Below are positions 58,920 through 64,000 of a DNA stretch of 64,000 nt, in pieces. The stretch is from Rhizomys pruinosus (taxonomy: Eukaryota; Chordata; Mammalia; Rodentia; Spalacidae). The stretch is taken from the NCBI GenBank assembly GCA_009823505.1, contig VZQC01013995.1:1166974-1230973 (forward strand), written 5' to 3'. Below the pieces are notes generated by a model. The model ran no database searches. It saw only the letters and a program-made list of their open reading frames with translations, and was not told where the DNA came from. Position 1 is the first letter of the stretch, and each line of letters opens with the position of its first letter. The position numbers were made by a program, and so were the translations under genes.

Positions 58920-59157
58920 CTGGGCTGGAGAGATGGCCTAGTGGTAAAGAGCACCGACTGCTCTTGCAGAGGACCTGGGTTCGATCCCCAGCACCCATGT
59001 GGTGGCTGAGAACTGTCTTTGACTCCAGTTCCAGGGGAATCTGACACCCTCTTCTGACCTCTGCAGCATTGCACGACATGGGTGCACAGACTTGCGTGCA
59101 GACAGTACATTAATACACATTTAAAAAGTATTAAAAATAAAATAAAATTAAAAAAAT
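58920..59157 (+). mobile_element. B2-type SINE
   Basis: TGGGCTGGAGAGATGGCCTA head, GGTTCGATCCCCAGC box B and an A-rich tail. Followed by AAAATGCCCAGTTCT, which also precedes it: target duplication about 59,152-59,166 against 58,907-58,921. Confidence 0.94.
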
Positions 59158-59349
59158 GCCCAGTTCTTCACTGGTTTCTGAAGATAAAGTTGTAAGGTTC
59201 CCATTACTGTAGAAACAATGGACTCCTCAAAGTGCCTGCATGAGACAGCTCTGCCTGGCTGGCTGCAGGAAGAGTGGCTGGGTAGAAACATCGGGTGAGA
59301 CAAAAGTCTACCAGAATAAAAAAAAAAAAGTCTACCAGAATAACATGGA

Positions 59350-59467
59350 GTCAGTCTTGCCATTTCACTTACTATGTGGCCCTGGATGACCTGGAGCTGT
59401 CTGTGTAGACCATGGTGGCCCCTGCCTCCTGGATGCTGGGATTCAGCGTGTGCCACCCCTCCTGGCT
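59350..59467 (-). mobile_element. B1 SINE, diverged
   Basis: TGTGTAGACCATGGTGGCC, GCTGGGATTCAGCGTGTGCC in reverse. Confidence 0.68.
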
Positions 59468-61495
59468 TATTAGATTATTCTTTACTGAATCATAACTCTG
59501 TTCACTACTAAAGGAAAAGGTTTATGCTTCTATGCTGCCAAAATTTTATGTCTAGAAAGTCTTATCTTACATACAGAAATGGATCTTGGCTTCAGATTTG
59601 GATAGTGCAGAGAAGAAAAGGATAGCTGAGGAGATTAAACATTTCACAGAGAGCTTTCTTTTTGCAGATAAAGAAAATGTTTTGAAGAGTAATCCACCTA
59701 TCCCTGGACTGTTACCTTTCTTTTACTTGATGCTGAGTCTGTTGCTATTGGATTATTTGTCACTGTCCATAGACTTAGCAAATCATTTAGCTAATGTTAA
59801 TTTATTGGGCAAATAGGGCAACCCCATGGCCTCTGCTGGTTGCAGTAAAGCCAGGCTCACCCATGTTCACAGGGCTCTCTCCTGTGGTCTTCTACACACT
59901 CATTATCAACTAACAGTTGACACCTATGGCATGGAGCTGTTCTCAGACAACTGGCCAGAGATACCCACATTTCCAAGGACAGTGGCTATTCTGGAATAGT
60001 CACTGGGGTTGAAAGGGAACAGAAGAGACAATGGTTGACTACTAGAAGTTTATTGGGAAGACTCAGGCATGCAAATTGCCTGCCCCAAGGACACTGAATA
60101 AGAGGACCATATCAGTGATGAAGAGTAAATCAGACACATGATAGAGGACAGATGTAGGATGGAGTGAAGGGAAATTGAAGCTGAATTTGAAGGGTAAAGG
60201 TCTGAGCCGAGATCCTGTCTAGTAAAGAGGCCTACCGGAACTGAGGCCTCAAGCCAAGAAGGAATGAGAGACTTCTAGGAGAAAATGGGTCCAAGTGGAC
60301 AAGGGCGAGGGGGCGAGGTGAATCCGGAGAGGAGAGCAGAGCCTTACCAGCCATGGGAAGGTGTTTGGCTTTTTCTAAATATAAGAGAAGCCATAGGAGG
60401 ATTGAAAACAGGAGGAAAGGTGTGTCCTCTGAGTTCTTTCCAAGAGATCTCTGTGGCTCCTGGGTAGAGAAGAAGAGGTCACCAAGGAGACCCCCACTGT
60501 ACTGTGGGGAAAGGATGCCTGTTCCAGTTGTGAGAGGAGACAGGCCACAGTGAGGATGGAGGGGGTACAGATCAGAGATGTACCAGAAGAGAACTGCCTT
60601 GATTCCTGATTCATTGAATAAGATGGTGTGGCTGGAGTCATCAAGGAGACCCTCAAGATCTGTCAACTGGGTGGTTAGTGGTCTCAGTACCTGATGTGGA
60701 GAGACGAAATTGTGAGGAGAGAGGGTGTGGACTGACTAAACAGGCCACAAGTATGGTGGTGATTCTGTGGATTGATTGACTGATTAGATCTTGCTGATTG
60801 TAATAAATTGGAATGTTTTAGATGGAGAGCGAAATTTTTCTTGGGCTGATTTGCTACTTTTAGTGCTATATATTATTCGTTTTGTACCTGATCTAATGTC
60901 TTTTCAACATTTTCAGATAACAATGGTTTTGAATGTATGAAATTAGCAGGTCATTAGCTTCCATCCATGCCCCAAAAAAGAAGGTCATCAGATAGTATTT
61001 GAAACCCTTGCAGAGCCTTCTCAACTTTGCTGTAACCTTCCCACCCAATGGCCCCACAAACATGTTTGGTGAATGAATTACATGACTTTATTTTGTTCTG
61101 TGACTATGAAAAATTCACATAACAAATTTCACGATTCAGTTATTCAGGGAACTTGAATCCATGTTCTCAAGTCATGTTCAGTCATGTTTGGCTCAGGGAA
61201 AAAATATTATTTGTTGTTTCCTTTGGGGAACTGTGCTTTTGGTCAACAGAGGGGATGGTGAAATGATTGTTATGTCCATTGGACATGGTAGGACTGACAC
61301 CTGCTCCAAAGGCGATCCATGATCTGACGTCACACTTATCTCCTTTTCCTAATTCATAACACTGGTTGAACCAATACTATTTCCCCATGCCACCAGGAAG
61401 CAAACTACTCCAAACCTGTTTAAACTGGTTCCTCTGCCTTCAGGACCCTAGTTTCATTTCAGTGAGGTGTACTTTTCATGTTTAGAATATTGTGT
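59468..61495. other. Intron, repeat-poor, no supported gene
   Basis: A 76-codon + frame at 59,586-59,816 (EKKRIAEEIKHFTESFL then a hydrophobic end) is the only frame here that looks protein-like. I do not recognise it. Confidence 0.4.
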
Positions 61496-61720
61496 GAGGT
61501 CTGGAGAGATGCCTTGGTGGTTAAGAACACCAGCTGCTCTTGGAGAAGACCTGGGTTCAATTCCCAGCACCCACATGACAAGACAGTCCATAATTTGAGT
61601 CCCAGAGGATCCTACACTCTCTTCTAACCTCTTTGGGAACTTTACATCATGGGTACACCTCCCTACATGCAAGCAATACAGTCATACACATAAAATAAAA
61701 ATAAAAGTTTTAAAAAATAT
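61496..61720 (+). mobile_element. B2/B3-type SINE
   Basis: GTCTGGAGAGATGCCTTGG head, GGGTTCAATTCCCAGCACC box B, ACACATAAAATAAAAATAAA tail. Confidence 0.92.
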
Positions 61721-62407
61721 TGTGTGCATCAACTCCCTGAGTTAAGCACTCAATTGAGCTTCTGAATTTCTGTTACTGTGGCTCTGACACACAACAAACC
61801 AGAGCTGGATCCAGATCACCCCTGCACTTTATCGGTAGTGTCTTGGAAAAGATACTCCATTTCTCTACATGGAAGCTTGCATAGCAGTGTCTATTACACT
61901 GGATGTTGTGAGAACTGTGAGATGCAGTTCAGGTAGAGTGCAGGCATGGGCAGGGCTCTATCCATGTCAGGGCATCAGGGCCTGTATATGTCTGTCTCCT
62001 CCACTGATCCAGATCTTGTCCAGAGCAGACACTGTGCTTCAATTTTTTTGTACATAGCACATGGGGGGCAGTCAACAAACGCACAATAAATCAGTCCCAG
62101 ACTTCTCAAGATGCCACATGAGACCCCTGTTAATTCACAAGCCCTACCCATCCCTCTTCACTTCAGGTTCTGTGCCCTCACTCATTCCTTGTGATTCTTG
62201 TCCTCTAGAACATTTTAACCTTAGACAACCATTTATTTTTACTGTGGCCCCCGTCCCTCCTATTCCTTCTATTTGGAAGGCTTTCCTCATATGGGCAACT
62301 TCAAGAGAAATATAAACTGCTCTCCACACCTGGCCAACCACTCTCCACTGCATCCCCCAAAGATTTCACCTGAATGTATGCTTTTTTTGTATTTTGAAAA
62401 ATTTTTA
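61721..62407. other. Intron without recognised features
   Basis: Unique-looking, no gene. Confidence 0.5.
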
Positions 62408-62566
62408 TTTATTTTATTTTTGTCTTTTTGAGACGGGGTCTCCCTTTAGTCTCAGGTGGCCTGGAACTCACTATGCAGACCAGGCTGGCCTTGAACTCCC
62501 AGATATCCTCCTGCCTCTGCCTCCAGAGTGCTGGGATTAAAGGCCTGTGCCACCATGCCTGGGTAT
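62408..62566 (-). mobile_element. B1 SINE
   Basis: TTGAGACGGGGTCTCCCTTT, GACCAGGCTGGCCTTGAACT, GCTGGGATTAAAGGCCTGTG. Confidence 0.95.
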
Positions 62567-62567
62567 T

Positions 62568-62757
62568 TATTATTTTATGTATGTAAGTGCACCCAATGTT
62601 GTACAATTCCTACAGAGATCAGAAGAGGGTGCTGAATTCCCCTGGAACCAAAGTTACAGTTGTTTGCACTAACCAGCAGCCAGGAGTTGAACCTGGGTCC
62701 TCTGCAAGAGCAGCCAGTGCTTTTAACCCCTGAGCCATTGCTCCAGGCCATGGGTCA
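62568..62757 (-). mobile_element. B2-type SINE
   Basis: GAGATCAGAAGAGGGTGC, CCTGGGTCCTCTGCAAGAGC, GAGCCATTGCTCCAGGCC in reverse. Confidence 0.9.
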
Positions 62758-62764
62758 TTTTTTC

Positions 62765-63475
62765 TGCCTCTGTGATAAATCAAAAGCAACTTAAGGGAGA
62801 AAAGGTTTATACTGGCTCATGGTCTGATGATACATCATGTAGGGAGTCATCACCGCAGGAGACAGGAAGCAGTGGTCACGTGGCACCCACAGCCAGGTTG
62901 CAGAGACAGGAAGCAGTGGTCACGTGGCACCCACAGCCAGGTTGCAGAGACAGGAAGCAGTGGTCACGTGGCACCCACAGCCAGGTTGCAGAGACAGGAA
63001 GCAGTGGTCACGTGGCACCCACAGCCAGGTTGCAGAGACAGGAAGCAGTGGTCACGTGGCACCCACAGCCAGGTTGCAGAGACAGGAAGCAGTGGTCACG
63101 TGGCACCCACAGCCAGATTGCAGAGACAGGAAGCAGTGGTCACGTGGCACCCACAGCCAGGTTGCAGAGACAGGAAGCAGTGGTCACGTGGCACCCACAG
63201 CCAGGTTGCAGAGACAGGAAGCAGTGGTCATGTGGCACCCACAGCCAGGTTGCAGAGACAGGAAGCAGTGGTCATGTGGCATCCACAGCCAGGTTGCACA
63301 ATGCTTTTTCCTCTTTGCTCCATCTAGGACCCCAGCCGTGAGGTGGTGTGGGGCACATTTAGGATGGGTCTTCCCACTTTAATTAGTCTAATCTAGATAA
63401 TACCTTACAGACGAGCCCAAAGGCTTTGTCTCCTTGGTGATTCTAGACTCTGTCAAGTTGAGAACTAAGGTTAAC
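62765..63475 (+). mobile_element. Medium-reiterated rodent repeat carrying a minisatellite
   Basis: AGGGAGAAAAGGTTTATACT, TTAGGATGGGTCTTCCCAC, GACTCTGTCAAGTTGAGAAC; same family as 5,640 and 6,290. Its CACAGCCAGG block has been amplified into the 44-bp array. Confidence 0.65.
62861..63298 (+). repeat. 44-bp minisatellite, ten units
   Basis: GACAGGAAGCAGTGGTCA recurs every 44 bp from 62,861 to 63,257. Units are nearly identical; the last two carry CATGTGG for CACGTGG. Frames of 150-190 codons across it come from the array, since 44 is not a multiple of three and all three frames repeat. Confidence 0.98.
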
Positions 63476-63479
63476 CATA

Positions 63480-63742
63480 GCAGGAGGCTGTGGAACCTTT
63501 GGGAAATGGGTCTGGTGGCCCTAGGCCTCCGTGGCAGGCCTTACGGGCCATGGGTCTGTCCTGCCTTCAGTGCTATCTGTAGTTCCTATCTGCCACCTCA
63601 CATTGCTGCTGAATGGGGCTGACCCACCATGCTTTGCCTCCCTTGATGACTGATCTCCTCGAAACTGAGTTGAAATAAACCTTTCCTTCCTTAAGTTACT
63701 TCTGCCAGGCATTTGTCACAGCAGTGAGAAAAGGAATACAGA
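63480..63742 (+). mobile_element. URR1-like medium-reiterated repeat
   Basis: GAGTTGAAATAAACCTTTCC, TTTGTCACAGCAGTGAGAAA; similar end to the elements at 7,305 and 11,809. Confidence 0.5.
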
Positions 63743-63959
63743 GAGGCTGTCACCGTCTATAGAGGCTGTTTTCCTCACCAGCGGAAGGACTTCTCAGCAG
63801 TCAGCAATGTAAATCGTTGAAGAACAGTCAATCCAGAGGCCCCTAGTGGTCAGTTGGTGGTGCCTGTAAAAACATGTAATGTTCTGCTGTAAAATGTCTC
63901 CTCATCACTGTAAACATAGATGAGATAAGGGTGTCACCAGTAGGTAGACATTTCCTTCC

Positions 63960-64000
63960 AGGGCTGGCCAGATGGCTCAGTGAGTAAGGGCCCCTGTCAT
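63960..64000 (+). mobile_element. B2-type SINE start, cut by window end
   Basis: GGGCTGGCCAGATGGCTCAG is a B2/B3 head; the rest lies beyond the window. Confidence 0.8.

Larger units (their letters stand above)
1..64000 (-). other. Slc9a9: Slc9a9 intronic sequence (inferred host transcript)
   Basis: Apart from the two exon copies, no exon-like coding block with splice sites was found on either strand. Slc9a9 is known to be a gene of several hundred kilobases with very long introns, which fits one exon locus in 64 kb. The two flanking introns would lie at 19,867 and below and at 25,555 and above. Inference from one exon; other genes nested in the introns cannot be excluded. Confidence 0.65.

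Noticed and set aside
62861..63298. CRISPR-like regular repeat spacing
   Set aside because: Units abut directly with no variable spacers, and the genome is mammalian; this is a minisatellite.
62772..63382. Three overlapping frames of 150-190 codons with repeated peptide units
   Set aside because: They arise from the 44-bp tandem array; all three frames are open for the same reason and no splice or start context supports them.
1..64000. Other Slc9a9 exons (for example the following exon with the GESVLNDA motif)
   Set aside because: Looked for the reverse-strand coding motifs on both sides of the exon copies and found none in the window.

Overview
The window looks like nuclear DNA of a myomorph rodent. 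It is dense in 7SL-derived B1 SINEs, tRNA-derived B2/B3-type SINEs with clear pol III boxes, a few ID-like tRNA-Ala SINEs, rodent-type L1 3' ends and rodent microsatellites. There is no prokaryote-like gene packing. Nearly all open reading frames are short, overlap repeats and are not credible genes. The species cannot be fixed from sequence alone.

The only protein-coding sequence I can support is a 116-bp exon on the minus strand, present twice: copy A at 19,868-19,983 and copy B at 25,439-25,554. Each has a pyrimidine-rich acceptor ending in TTTTACAG and an AG/GTAATT donor. Each encodes 38 complete codons ending in [24 protein letters not shown], which matches the endosomal Na+(K+)/H+ exchanger NHE9 (Slc9a9). 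Slc9a9 is a very large gene with long introns, so I read the rest of the window as Slc9a9 intron transcribed right to left.

Layout: 1-1,700 is the end of a moderately repetitive retroposon-like element. 1,700-17,890 is repeat-rich intron, including about 550 bp of GATA/GACA. 17,892-30,567 is a tandem segmental duplication carrying the two exons. It consists of copy A (17,892-23,182), a 285-bp filler copied from inside the unit (23,183-23,467), and copy B (23,468-30,567). Copy A alone has a B2-type SINE insertion, and copy B alone has a 2.2-kb retroposon-like insertion. After removing these and the minisatellite copy-number difference, both copies are close to 4.89 kb. 30,568-41,110 is SINE-rich intron with another copy of the 2.2-kb element family and a composite nested repeat. 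41,110-45,455 is unusually free of repeats. 45,455-64,000 is repeat-rich intron with two inverted L1 3' ends, a 580-bp solo LTR with a perfect 6-bp target duplication, a GAA/TTC tract, and 18-bp and 44-bp minisatellites.

The most notable point is the exon pair. Each exon is 116 bp (2 mod 3), so splicing both together reads GGT then TAA immediately after the first copy, and skipping both shifts the frame. Only one copy can be used per transcript: either they are mutually exclusive exons or one is dead. The serious alternative is an assembly effect, such as two haplotypes joined in tandem, because many differences between the copies are single-base indels of the kind left by uncorrected long reads.
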